Part shown: positions 27,104 to 34,300 of the stretch, in pieces
Layout: each line of letters opens with the position of its first letter
How positions within the stretch are numbered: position 1 is the first letter of the stretch
NCBI RefSeq assembly: GCF_004005475.1
Contig: NZ_RZTZ01000002.1
Span: forward strand, 620,001 to 684,000
DNA from: Niallia taxi
GTDB taxonomy: Bacteria > Bacillota > Bacilli > Bacillales > Cytobacillaceae
DNA length: 64,000 nucleotides
Reading direction: 5' to 3'
Made by a program: the position numbers and the translations under genes
Notes under the pieces: model-generated
What the model saw: only the letters and a program-made list of their open reading frames with translations
The model's database searches: none
Told to the model about the DNA's origin: nothing

Positions 27104-27199
27104 TTAAGCAAACAGGAATGTCAATGGAAAAACGCACTAGCTTCTTAATGGCTGTTTTTCTGTTATAATAGAATAGATTAATGTGAAGGAGCGATTTAT

Positions 27200-28096
27200 T
27201 TGAACACAGAAAAACAGCCATCCCTCCTGCTTGTTGATGGAATGGCCCTTTTGTTCAGGGCTTATTTTGCAACAGCTGTTACAGGACAATTTATGATAAA
27301 TTCGAAGGGTATCCCGACGAATGCGATACATGGATTTGTGAAACATTTCTTTACGGCAATTGACCATTTTAACCCATCACATGTTGCTGTTTGCTGGGAT
27401 ATGGGAAGCAAAACCTTCCGAACTGAAATGTATCCTGACTATAAAGCAAACAGATCAGAGGCGCCGGTAGAATTAATGCCACAGTTTGATATAGTAAAGG
27501 AAGTAGTGGAAAGCTTTGATATCCCTAATATAGGTGTAGTCGGTTTTGAAGCAGATGATTGCATCGGAACAATTGCTAAAAAAATGAAGGGTTCAGCTCA
27601 TGTAACTATATTAACAGGTGATCAAGATATTCTTCAGCTCCTTGATGATCATATCAGCGTAGCTCTCGTTAAAAAAGGATACGGCAATTATTTGGTTCAC
27701 ACTCCAAACAGCTTCCTTGAAGAAAAAGGAATTGAACCTAAGCAAATGATTGACTTGAAAGCACTTATGGGTGATACGAGTGATAATTATCCAGGAGTGA
27801 AGGGCATTGGCGAAAAAACAGCTTTGAAATTACTTCAGAATCACTTGCATATTGAAGGAATACTAGAAAACCTTGTGTCATTGACAAAAGGTCAGCGTGC
27901 TAAAATTGAAGCAGATTTGGACATGCTACACCTCAGCAGAAAATTGGCAGAAATAAAATGTGATGTGCCAGTGGACTGTTTATTGGAGGAAAGCATTTAC
28001 CGAATTACTCCAGACAAAGCAATTGCTAAATTTAGAGAGCTTGAATTCAAGCATTTTGACACGCTTGTTCAACATAAAAACGAGGCACTTGCATAA
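27200..28096 (+). CDS. ypcP: 5'-3' exonuclease YpcP (FEN/Pol I N-domain family)
   Basis: 298 residues matching the 5' nuclease domain of DNA polymerase I as a free protein. Acidic metal-site segments are VDGMALLFR, GFEADDCIGT and LTGDQDILQLL, followed by the helix-hairpin-helix GDTSDNYPGVKGIGEKTA. In B. subtilis it overlaps Pol I in Okazaki primer removal. The start is TTG at 27200, with GAAGGAG nine bases upstream. A TATAAT at 27164 suggests its own promoter. Confidence 0.93.
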   Translation: MNTEKQPSLLLVDGMALLFRAYFATAVTGQFMINSKGIPTNAIHGFVKHFFTAIDHFNPSHVAVCWDMGSKTFRTEMYPDYKANRSEAPVELMPQFDIVKEVVESFDIPNIGVVGFEADDCIGTIAKKMKGSAHVTILTGDQDILQLLDDHISVALVKKGYGNYLVHTPNSFLEEKGIEPKQMIDLKALMGDTSDNYPGVKGIGEKTALKLLQNHLHIEGILENLVSLTKGQRAKIEADLDMLHLSRKLAEIKCDVPVDCLLEESIYRITPDKAIAKFRELEFKHFDTLVQHKNEALA

Positions 28097-28100
28097 AAAA

Positions 28101-28135
28101 TGGTCCAGGAACGAATGTTCCTGGACTTTTTTTAT
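28101..28135. terminator. Terminator between ypcP and sspL
   Basis: GTCCAGGAAC.../GTTCCTGGAC stem with A-run before and T-run after, between convergent genes. The T-run merges into the sspL stop. Confidence 0.92.
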
Positions 28136-28260
28136 TTTGTGTTTTTCTTTTTTGCCGCATTTTCAAGCTTGCTTTTCGGTGCTGGAGTCTGATCTCCGCC
28201 TCCAAAGCCTTGCGGATTTACGCCGCTTGCAGCTGTGCCCTTGTTTCGATCCTTGCTCAT
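28132..28260 (-). CDS. sspL: Small acid-soluble spore protein SspL
   Basis: Complement-strand gene of 42 residues: starts MSKDRNKGTAASGVNPQGFG, ends KSKLENAAKKKNTK. The GVNPQG core and the K-LE-AKK-NTK end match SspL, a minor core SASP. AGGAGGTG lies seven bases before the ATG. The sspL position next to ypcP is as in B. subtilis. Expected to be expressed in the forespore (sigma-G); I do not see a convincing sigma-G promoter. Confidence 0.85.
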   Translation of the reverse strand: MSKDRNKGTAASGVNPQGFGGGDQTPAPKSKLENAAKKKNTK

Positions 28261-28376
28261 TATTAACACCTCCTGCTGCAATATTCGACCATTTGGTAAT
28301 AAATAATCTTTTGTAGTATTTGCATGCTAGAATAATCTAAACATAAAACATGAAAACTAAAACTTGAGGTGATGAT

Positions 28377-28871
28377 ATGAATAAGGGAGTTTACGTTGCT
28401 TTGACTAGCATCGGATTGGCACAATTTTTGAAAATACCAATCCACTATGTGAAAACAAAAAAATGGGATAACCGTCTTTTTTTACAAACGGGAGGAATGC
28501 CGAGCTCCCATTCTGCAGGGGTCTCTTCTTTAACAACATTCATCGCTTTAAGGCGAGGAGTACCTACAATTGACTTTGCTTTGTCCTTAGTATACGGCTT
28601 GATTGTCATGTATGATGCTCAAGGAATTAGGCGTCAAACTGGTGAATTGACACTGAAGGTAAATGATTTAGGTGACTTAATGGAAAAGCTGAAAACGGAT
28701 GAAAAGGTACCCTTTGAGGAAAAGCAGCCAAAGCGTTTAAAAGAGATGCTTGGCCATCAGCCTCAAGAAGTAGTTGGAGGCGCTATACTTGGGATAGCTA
28801 TGGGAACTTTAGGTCATGTACTTCTAAAAAATGATAGAAAAATGTCGAAGAATAAAGTAACATGGAAATAA
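28377..28871 (+). CDS. Divergent PAP2-family membrane protein (YuiD-like, DUF212)
   Basis: 164 residues. Family hallmarks are GGMPSSHSAG, YDAQGIRRQTGE and GHQPQEVVGGAILG. It has hydrophobic segments near each end and a charged loop between. Annotated in many genomes as divergent PAP2 (acid phosphatase/haloperoxidase-like), but the substrate is not known. The ribosome site is GAGGTGATGAT. Confidence 0.9.
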   Translation: MNKGVYVALTSIGLAQFLKIPIHYVKTKKWDNRLFLQTGGMPSSHSAGVSSLTTFIALRRGVPTIDFALSLVYGLIVMYDAQGIRRQTGELTLKVNDLGDLMEKLKTDEKVPFEEKQPKRLKEMLGHQPQEVVGGAILGIAMGTLGHVLLKNDRKMSKNKVTWK

Positions 28872-28898
28872 GAAGATTTTGGGAGGAATGGACGGAAA

Positions 28899-29168
28899 TT
28901 GAAGACATTAGAAGAGTATTTGCTGTTTCTAGAAAGCAAAGGCTTTTCATTCGGGGAAGATGCGGTTGGCTTTATTTACTTCGGAAAAGCTTATACAAAT
29001 GCAGCAGATGAGTTAATTAATACAGCTATCGAGTGTACGCTAAAGATACAGAAGCATTTCGATGGCAGCTTCTATATGTCCTTGCTTGAGCGGTTTGTTA
29101 AGGCTCAGGTGAAAACGAGGAAGGAAGCATTACGATACTTAAAAGAAGAACAGTTATTCCCCCTTTAA
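28899..29168 (+). CDS. Small helical protein (DUF6123-like)
   Basis: 89 residues, with a TTG start at 28899; its GGGAGG lies about 13 bases upstream, longer than ideal, but no other start fits the frame. Sequence segments such as YLLFLESKGFSFGEDAVGFIYFGK resemble what I know as DUF6123. Function unknown. Probably co-transcribed with the PAP2-like gene, 27 nt before it, and ended by a terminator directly after. Confidence 0.6.
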   Translation: MKTLEEYLLFLESKGFSFGEDAVGFIYFGKAYTNAADELINTAIECTLKIQKHFDGSFYMSLLERFVKAQVKTRKEALRYLKEEQLFPL

Positions 29169-29183
29169 TGGGGGATTTTTTTA
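29157..29183 (+). terminator. Terminator after the DUF6123-like gene
   Basis: CCCCC/GGGGG stem with a TTTAAT loop, followed by ATTTTTTTATT. The stem overlaps the last codons of the gene. Confidence 0.85.
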
Positions 29184-30095
29184 TTATGTTTTTTGCTTCA
29201 ATAAGGGCCTGAACTTTTGCTGCGGTAATTCTGTTGCAATCATGCCAAATAAAATTAGTAAACAACCAACAAATGCACTTACTGTTAACCTTTCCCCTGC
29301 AAAAAAATAAGCAGTGACGGCTGCAAATACGGGCTCAGTCGAAAAAATCAACGCAACAGTTGCAGCACTTGTATATTTTTGCAGGGATGTCTGAATAACA
29401 AAGGCAAGTGCCGTAGCAAAAATAGAAGTGACGACCAATGCAAGCAATACATCTGCTTGAACAAGCCTAAATACGTTTAATCCGTTCCATTCCTCAAAAA
29501 GAAAGCTTCCAATAAAGGAAAGCACAGATACTGTGAAAATTTGCATAATTGTCAGCAGAAGGGCAGAATGCTTGCTGCTGTATGTGCTTGTTAAAACAAT
29601 CTGCATCGCAAAGCCTACAGCGCATATAAGGACAAACCCATCTCCGGCATTCAGTGACATGGTTGATCCGACTGTTATGGCATAGAGTCCAGCTGTGGCA
29701 AAAGCAATGCCTATCGTACTATTGACAGAGAGCTTTTGTTTGAAAAACAAAAATAAAAACAACGGAACTAGCACTACGCTTAGTCCTGTTATAAAGCCAG
29801 CCTTGGAAGAAGTAGTATATAGCAGCCCGATTGTTTGAAAGGCGTATCCTATAAATAAACAAAAACCAAGCACAGCTCCTGCGACAACAGTTGACGTTTT
29901 GAGTTCCTTCAGGAGATGACGATGAAACAAAAGAAGCCAAAGCAACAAAAACAAAAAGGCAATTAAAAAACGAATCCCATTAAACTGGAGCGGCTCCAGA
30001 AATAAAATAGCATTTTGGACAAGAACAAAGGTGGAGCCCCAAATAAGTGCAACGGCAAGCAATAGTATGTTTGCCTGTTTGTTTTTAGAAATCAC
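29184..30095 (-). CDS. EamA/DMT-superfamily transporter
   Basis: 303 residues, ten hydrophobic segments in two EamA repeats (first repeat about 10-140, second 150-290; motif WGSTFVLV near the start and FSTEPVFAAVTAYFF in the second repeat). This family exports metabolites or amino acids; substrate unknown. The start is taken as GTG at 30095 with GGAAGG upstream; it overlaps the end of the RNase H gene by 11 nt, implying coupling. The frame is open further upstream inside that gene. Confidence 0.87.
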   Translation of the reverse strand: MISKNKQANILLLAVALIWGSTFVLVQNAILFLEPLQFNGIRFLIAFLFLLLWLLLFHRHLLKELKTSTVVAGAVLGFCLFIGYAFQTIGLLYTTSSKAGFITGLSVVLVPLFLFLFFKQKLSVNSTIGIAFATAGLYAITVGSTMSLNAGDGFVLICAVGFAMQIVLTSTYSSKHSALLLTIMQIFTVSVLSFIGSFLFEEWNGLNVFRLVQADVLLALVVTSIFATALAFVIQTSLQKYTSAATVALIFSTEPVFAAVTAYFFAGERLTVSAFVGCLLILFGMIATELPQQKFRPLLKQKT

Positions 30096-30498
30096 GGCTT
30101 TTTCCTTCCGGTTTATTTTTGCGTATGGCGATTCTTGCCAGTTCATCAGCCGTTTTATTTTCGCCGCTTGGAATCCATTTAATAAAGAACAGGTCGAGTT
30201 TATCTGCTAAAAGCAGTGCCTCTTCTAGAAGTGGTGCGAACGTTTTGTTTTTGGCAAATCGTTTATCCACAGCGCTGTCGACTGTTTTAGAGTCTGTCCG
30301 AAAACTAACTGATTTGTAGTTTTTTTCTAAACAGATTTTCAAGCCGTGAATTAAGGCATAATACTCGGCCTCATGGTTGCCCATGCTGCCAAGTGGGATA
30401 GAATATTTTTCGGCACTTCCATGCCCTTTAATGAAAATGCCGGCACCGCTTGGGCCGGGATTTCCAGCACTTGCACCATCGATGTAGACTTCTATCAT
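30085..30498 (-). CDS. ypdQ: RNase HI-like protein YpdQ
   Basis: 137 residues of the RNase H type I fold with the acidic residues in place: Asp7 (YIDGAS), Glu45 (NHEAEYYAL), Asp69 (RTDS) and the C-terminal Asp in KTADELA. RNA-DNA hybrid cleavage is the expected activity, although B. subtilis YpdQ is reported as weak or inactive, so activity is inferred only. It is followed by the overlapping DMT gene and divergent from ypeP, a second RNase H-like gene. Confidence 0.88.
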   Translation of the reverse strand: MIEVYIDGASAGNPGPSGAGIFIKGHGSAEKYSIPLGSMGNHEAEYYALIHGLKICLEKNYKSVSFRTDSKTVDSAVDKRFAKNKTFAPLLEEALLLADKLDLFFIKWIPSGENKTADELARIAIRKNKPEGKSRDF

Positions 30499-30675
30499 TT
30501 TTAAACCTCCAAAGTTTCTGGTATGATTATTCAGGTAATGGCAAGCTTTTTTAGCTATAAAAAGGAGCCAAACTACATAACATTATCTTATATGGATTCA
30601 TATTGGGAAGCCATTTTATTATACCCTTTACTTACCCTATGGAACAGTATTTAAATGAAGGAAGGATGCTTTCAT

Positions 30676-31329
30676 ATGAAATATAAGCTTGAATATAGAT
30701 ACCGCGTAAAAAAGGAAGAAGTGTTTTTTACATCTGATTGGATGGTTCAATCTACGGCTATTGTAATCGGTGAAGAGTTAGAGAAGAACAAGCACGGCAT
30801 TGATCTGACTTTTTATGATGAAAACGGGACAGAATGGAATTTAAAGGAGCTGATTAAGCTTCATGCAGAAGTGGAAGAGGAGCCGCATGATTTTACGATT
30901 TTCTTTGATGGCGGATATCGGAAAGAAACCAATACTGCAGGGCTAGGGGTAATTCTTTATTTTAATCAGGGCAAAAAGAAATACAGGATTCGGGCAAATG
31001 AATTATTTCATGAGATGGAAACAAATAATGAAGCTGAATATGCAGCCCTTTACCATGCATTGAATTTATTAGAGGAATTGGAAGTCAAAGGAGTAACCTG
31101 TGAATTTAAGGGTGATTCCCAAGTTGTACTGAATCAATTATCTGGTGAATGGCCATGTTATGAGGAGGCGCTTAATAAATGGCTTGATCGGATTGAAAAA
31201 AAGCTTTCTGATTTGAAGATCAATGCTATTTATACACCTATTGGTCGAAATGAAAATAAAGAAGCAGATAAATTGGCAACACAGGCCCTTGCTGAAAAAA
31301 GAATTTACAGTAAAATGCAGATTATATAA
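30676..31329 (+). CDS. ypeP: RNase H-like protein YpeP
   Basis: 217 residues from the ATG at 30676, which follows GGAAGGATG. An N-terminal domain of about 70 residues (function unknown) precedes an RNase HI-like domain with FFDGGY, NNEAEYAAL, KGDSQ and NKEADKLA acidic motifs. The extra N-domain separates it from ypdQ. Immediately followed by the zinc-finger gene, as in B. subtilis. Confidence 0.88.
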   Translation: MKYKLEYRYRVKKEEVFFTSDWMVQSTAIVIGEELEKNKHGIDLTFYDENGTEWNLKELIKLHAEVEEEPHDFTIFFDGGYRKETNTAGLGVILYFNQGKKKYRIRANELFHEMETNNEAEYAALYHALNLLEELEVKGVTCEFKGDSQVVLNQLSGEWPCYEEALNKWLDRIEKKLSDLKINAIYTPIGRNENKEADKLATQALAEKRIYSKMQII

Positions 31330-31379
31330 AGATGTATGAAGTATTTTGTTTACGATGTAAAAAGAGGAGAGATTGCTTT

Positions 31380-31589
31380 GTGAGCGATAGAAAGAAATGG
31401 CTGCAGCGTGCAGAAAACCTGATGAATGATTATTGTAAAGGCTGTTTTTTGTATGAACATAACAAAACAGACAAAGGAAAAAGGCATGCACATCGGTTTT
31501 GTATATCAGAATGCACGGTTGGACTGGAAATAAAAAAATACGGTGATATGCTTGCGGGGAAGGTTAAAGAGGAAGATAAAAAGAGCTGA
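31380..31589 (+). CDS. ypeQ: Zinc-finger family protein YpeQ
   Basis: 69 residues from the GTG at 31380 (AGAGGAGAG upstream; an in-frame ATG at 31332 has no ribosome site). Metal ligands appear as DYCKGCF, RHAHRFC and SECTVG, i.e. C-X2-C, H-X-H-X2-C and C. This fits the small zf-C2HC-type family found next to ypeP. Function unknown. Its stop lies in the stem of the opposing cspD terminator. Confidence 0.82.
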   Translation: MSDRKKWLQRAENLMNDYCKGCFLYEHNKTDKGKRHAHRFCISECTVGLEIKKYGDMLAGKVKEEDKKS

Positions 31590-31604
31590 CATAAGCCAGC
31601 TCTT
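31577..31604 (-). terminator. Terminator of cspD
   Basis: AGAGCTG/CAGCTCT stem followed, on the complement, by TTTTTATC. The other side overlaps the 3' end of ypeQ. Confidence 0.75.
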
Positions 31605-31630
31605 GGATATTGTTGCTTTTCGTTTTTTTA

Positions 31631-31831
31631 TTATAGTTTTGTAACGTTAGCAGCTTGAGGTCCGCGATTTCCTTCAACGATTTCGAAAGAAACTTCTTGA
31701 CCTTCTTCTAGTGATTTGAAACCGTCACCTTGAATAGCTGTGAAGTGAACGAATACATCGTCTCCGCCTTCAACTTCGATGAATCCAAAGCCTTTTTCAT
31801 TGTTGAACCATTTTACTTTACCGTTTTGCAT
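31631..31831 (-). CDS. cspD: Cold shock protein CspD
   Basis: 66-residue RNA chaperone of the CSD/OB fold with RNP1 KGFGFIEV and RNP2 VFVHF intact. Start at 31831 follows TTAGGAGGAAAC. The longer reading frame further upstream is 5' leader. The protein melts mRNA structure at low temperature and in stationary phase. Monocistronic, with its own terminator and strong promoter. Confidence 0.96.
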   Translation of the reverse strand: MQNGKVKWFNNEKGFGFIEVEGGDDVFVHFTAIQGDGFKSLEEGQEVSFEIVEGNRGPQAANVTKL

Positions 31832-31945
31832 GTTAAGTTTCCTCCTAAGCCTTTCAAGACACATTAGTGCTGAAAAATAAATATTCTCATAGAACAAAAT
31901 ATTATAGAAAACCATATTTTCAGAATTTTGTTAAATGATGTCTAT

Positions 31946-31974
31946 AATATACATGAATAACCCAATAGAGTCAA
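31946..31974 (-). promoter_or_regulatory. Sigma-A promoter of cspD with long leader
   Basis: On the complement, TTGACT, a 17-base spacer and TATATT. It predicts a start near 31938 and a leader of about 107 nt, as expected for a csp gene whose mRNA leader senses temperature. Confidence 0.75.
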
Positions 31975-32078
31975 GGTTTCATAGAGTTTTTTCATAAAAA
32001 GTATTATAAAAAACGAAATAAAAGAAAACGGATACACATTTGGTTTAGGATTTAGCAAGTATTATGGTAGGAGAGTGT

Positions 32079-32129
32079 ATGAAACAATTTATCACACATA
32101 ATTTTATTGTCCTGCACATAACAATTTAA
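32079..32129 (+). CDS. Possible 16-aa peptide ORF
   Basis: TAGGAGAG lies three bases before an ATG that reads MKQFITHNFIVLHITI and stops. The good ribosome site is the only evidence, so it could be a leader peptide for the gene at 32232 or chance. Confidence 0.3.
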   Translation: MKQFITHNFIVLHITI

Positions 32130-32231
32130 TGACAAGTATAATGCATTTTTGTAAGTAGTACAGTTAGTATCACAGATGTGTGCTTTTTGCTAGTTGTTTT
32201 TTGACGAAGACAATCAAAGAAGGTGATTAGT

Positions 32232-32519
32232 ATGTATCGGTTTTCGATTGAAAATGCTAACTGGATTTTGCGTTTTTCGCCAAATATTACGTTGGATGAT
32301 GAAAGCAAGCAGGCGATAGTTAGGAGCATTCTCCAACTTGGCAAGGAACTTACTACATTTTCCCATGGCGAATCCTTTGTCATTATGAACAAGAATATCG
32401 GTTTGATTGTATTTTTGGTTGAGAAAATACCTTCGTTAATTTTAACTGTTGCTAATATTGTAGAAAGAGATAAATGGTATGTTCAATCCGAGAAAGCTAT
32501 CAAGAAATATGATGCTTGA
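32232..32519 (+). CDS. Hypothetical protein (95 aa)
   Basis: The ATG at 32232 follows AGAAGGTGATTAGT; the upstream in-frame codon at 32223 lies within that site. The 95 residues (MYRFSIENANWILRFSPN...) include a hydrophobic beta-like stretch (IGLIVFLVEKIPSLILTV). No signal peptide, and no family recognised. It stands alone, with a following spacer of nearly 380 nt. Confidence 0.6.
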   Translation: MYRFSIENANWILRFSPNITLDDESKQAIVRSILQLGKELTTFSHGESFVIMNKNIGLIVFLVEKIPSLILTVANIVERDKWYVQSEKAIKKYDA

Positions 32520-32690
32520 AAGCTAGCTTCGGGTGAAGACAATTTTTTTTTTACATTAGCAGGGAGATATTTCAACTTTGAAAGATGGAGCAAAAAAACT
32601 TTAGAGAAACACTATTATGTGCATCCATCCTTTTTTGGGCCTGAACTGCTCTATAATTTTATAGTATTCTGTTCTTTTTTGTCACTTGTT
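32520..32690. other. Spacer with no supported gene
   Basis: This stretch ends in a terminator (32691-32718), yet the nearest gene stops 170 nt upstream. A 19-codon frame (ATG in TTGAAAGATGGAGC) has a poor ribosome site. It may be a long 3' UTR or a small RNA. Confidence 0.35.
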
Positions 32691-32719
32691 GAAACTAGCT
32701 AAGAGCTGGTTTTTTTTGT
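32691..32719 (+). terminator. Terminator in the spacer before the lipoyl-like gene
   Basis: AAACTAGCT/AGCTGGTTT stem (one G-T pair) followed by eight T. Confidence 0.8.
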
Positions 32720-32896
32720 TTGGTTACAATGAAAGGCTTACCATAAAAAAACATGTGGGAATAATGATGGAAACCATTGAAATGTAGATGAAAATGTGTT
32801 TTTATTAACATGATAAAAGCTGTTATTTAATCTGGATTAGATGCTCGTCCATCAAACCAAATGGAGCAAAAAATTTAAAAGGGAAGATTTTAAAAA

Positions 32897-33196
32897 ATGA
32901 TTGAAACGATTGTAAAGAACAGTCAAAGTCCGTATTATGAAATTTCTAAAGAAGACCAAGTGATATTGAGCCCATTTGCAGGAATAGTGAAGGATATTTT
33001 CATTAAGGAAAATGCCTATTTTTATGAGTGGGAAACAATCCTGACAATTCAGACAGCTAACGGAGATTTGAAGGAAGTAGAAGTTCCATTCAGCGGTTCT
33101 GTCGTATCATTGTTTGTGAATACTGGAGATGAAATTTCAATTAATGCGAAGTTAGTTTCTTTACAGGATGATCTGTTAGTTACAGGTTGTGATTAA
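32897..33196 (+). CDS. Biotin/lipoyl-domain-like protein without attachment lysine
   Basis: 99 residues with the barrel-sandwich-hybrid pattern of BCCP-type domains: SPFAGIVKDIFIKENA is the first hairpin, VPFSGSVVSLFVNTGD the second. Where BCCP has the AMKM biotin turn, this protein has TANGD, so no lysine is positioned for modification. GGGAAG lies upstream of the ATG. It ends three bases before the aromatic-acid exporter gene, so the two are certainly co-transcribed; see findings for the possible adaptor role. Confidence 0.7.
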   Translation: MIETIVKNSQSPYYEISKEDQVILSPFAGIVKDIFIKENAYFYEWETILTIQTANGDLKEVEVPFSGSVVSLFVNTGDEISINAKLVSLQDDLLVTGCD

Positions 33197-33198
33197 GC

Positions 33199-34176
33199 AT
33201 GATCATAAGCTTATTAAAAAAATATAAAATAGGCTACCGTACCTTCAAAACTGCTGTTGCAGTAAGCTTAGGGATTACTGTTGCCCAGCTTTGCAATCTG
33301 GATTTCTTCGTATCCTCTGCAATCATCACGATATTATGTGTGCAAAACTCAAAAAGAAAATCGCTGCACAGCGCATTCGCTAGATTTGTGGCATGTATGC
33401 TTGCTATTCCTTTTTCCTATGTGTTTTTTGAACTGATTGGCTATAAGCCTTATGCGATTGGATTGCTGCTTTTGCTGTTTATTCCGGCGACTGTTCTATT
33501 GAAAGTAAATGAAGGTGTTGTGACTAGTACTGTCATCATTCTTCATATTTACTCGGCAGGAAATATTAATATGGCCGTGATAGAAAATGAGTTTGCGCTT
33601 ATTGTCATTGGAATAGGAGCAGCACTTCTAGTAAACAGCTATATGCCTAGCCTTGATAAGGAAATGAAGACCTATCAGAAGAAGATAGAAAAGGATTTCC
33701 AGGAAATGCTGCAAGGGATGGTTGAATTCTTACGCACGAATGAAATAGCATTTGATTATAAACAAAAGCTCACGCAAACAGCGAAGGAAGTACAAATCGC
33801 AAAATCGCTTGCATACAGAGACGTAGAAAACCATTTTACAAGGAAAGAAAACTATTATTATAAGTATTTTACTATAAGAGAAAAACAGCTTGAAATAATA
33901 GAAGGACTTTTCGCGAAGGTAACGACTGTGAGCAGCCTGTCAGAGCAACGGCATTCCATCGCTGATTTTTTGGAGGAGCTGAGCCTTTGCGTCCATCCAG
34001 GAAACACAGCACAGCTTTTTTTAAGCAAACTGGAAAGGCTGGAGGAAGAAATAAGGACGCAGGATTTGCCGCAGGATTGGGATTTGTTTGCCGAACAAGC
34101 ACAGCTTTATTACGTGCTTAAAGAGCTTGAACAGTATTTGAAGGTGAAAAAGTCACTGAAGGTAGCGTATAATTGA
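33199..34176 (+). CDS. Aromatic acid exporter family protein (ArAE/FUSC-like)
   Basis: 325 residues. The N-terminal half has about five or six membrane segments (KTAVAVSLGITVAQL; FARFVACMLAIPFSYVFF; AIGLLLLLFIPATVLL) and the C-terminal half is a helical cytoplasmic domain. This is the Bacillus ArAE_1 architecture, thought to export aromatic acids. The substrate cannot be read from the sequence. ATG at 33199, two bases after the previous stop. Confidence 0.85.
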   Translation: MIISLLKKYKIGYRTFKTAVAVSLGITVAQLCNLDFFVSSAIITILCVQNSKRKSLHSAFARFVACMLAIPFSYVFFELIGYKPYAIGLLLLLFIPATVLLKVNEGVVTSTVIILHIYSAGNINMAVIENEFALIVIGIGAALLVNSYMPSLDKEMKTYQKKIEKDFQEMLQGMVEFLRTNEIAFDYKQKLTQTAKEVQIAKSLAYRDVENHFTRKENYYYKYFTIREKQLEIIEGLFAKVTTVSSLSEQRHSIADFLEELSLCVHPGNTAQLFLSKLERLEEEIRTQDLPQDWDLFAEQAQLYYVLKELEQYLKVKKSLKVAYN

Positions 34177-34191
34177 TATAATGGTTAAGGG

Positions 34192-34242
34192 AAGATTCTA
34201 TTAAACATACATGAATTGGATGTTTAATAGAATCTTTTGTTT
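34192..34242 (+). terminator. Strong terminator between the exporter and topB
   Basis: A perfect 17-base stem (AAGATTCTATTAAACAT and its complement at 34220-34236) followed by TTTTGTTT. Confidence 0.9.
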
Positions 34243-34300
34243 GCTTATCGCAAACGGGAAGCCCCAATTTTTGGACAAAGCAAATAAAAAAGGTGATAAC

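Noticed and set aside
28103-28126. GAAC-N4-GTTC, resembling a LexA/DinR box
   Set aside because: It lies wholly in the stem-loop of the ypcP/sspL terminator with no promoter next to it, so the symmetry is explained by the hairpin.
31332-31379. ATG at 31332 as start of the zinc-finger gene, adding more cysteines
   Set aside because: There is no ribosome site, and the family begins at the SDRKKW segment after the GTG at 31380.
31832-31915. Extended N-terminus for CspD
   Set aside because: Cold shock proteins start with MxxGKVKWF; the extension is leader RNA.
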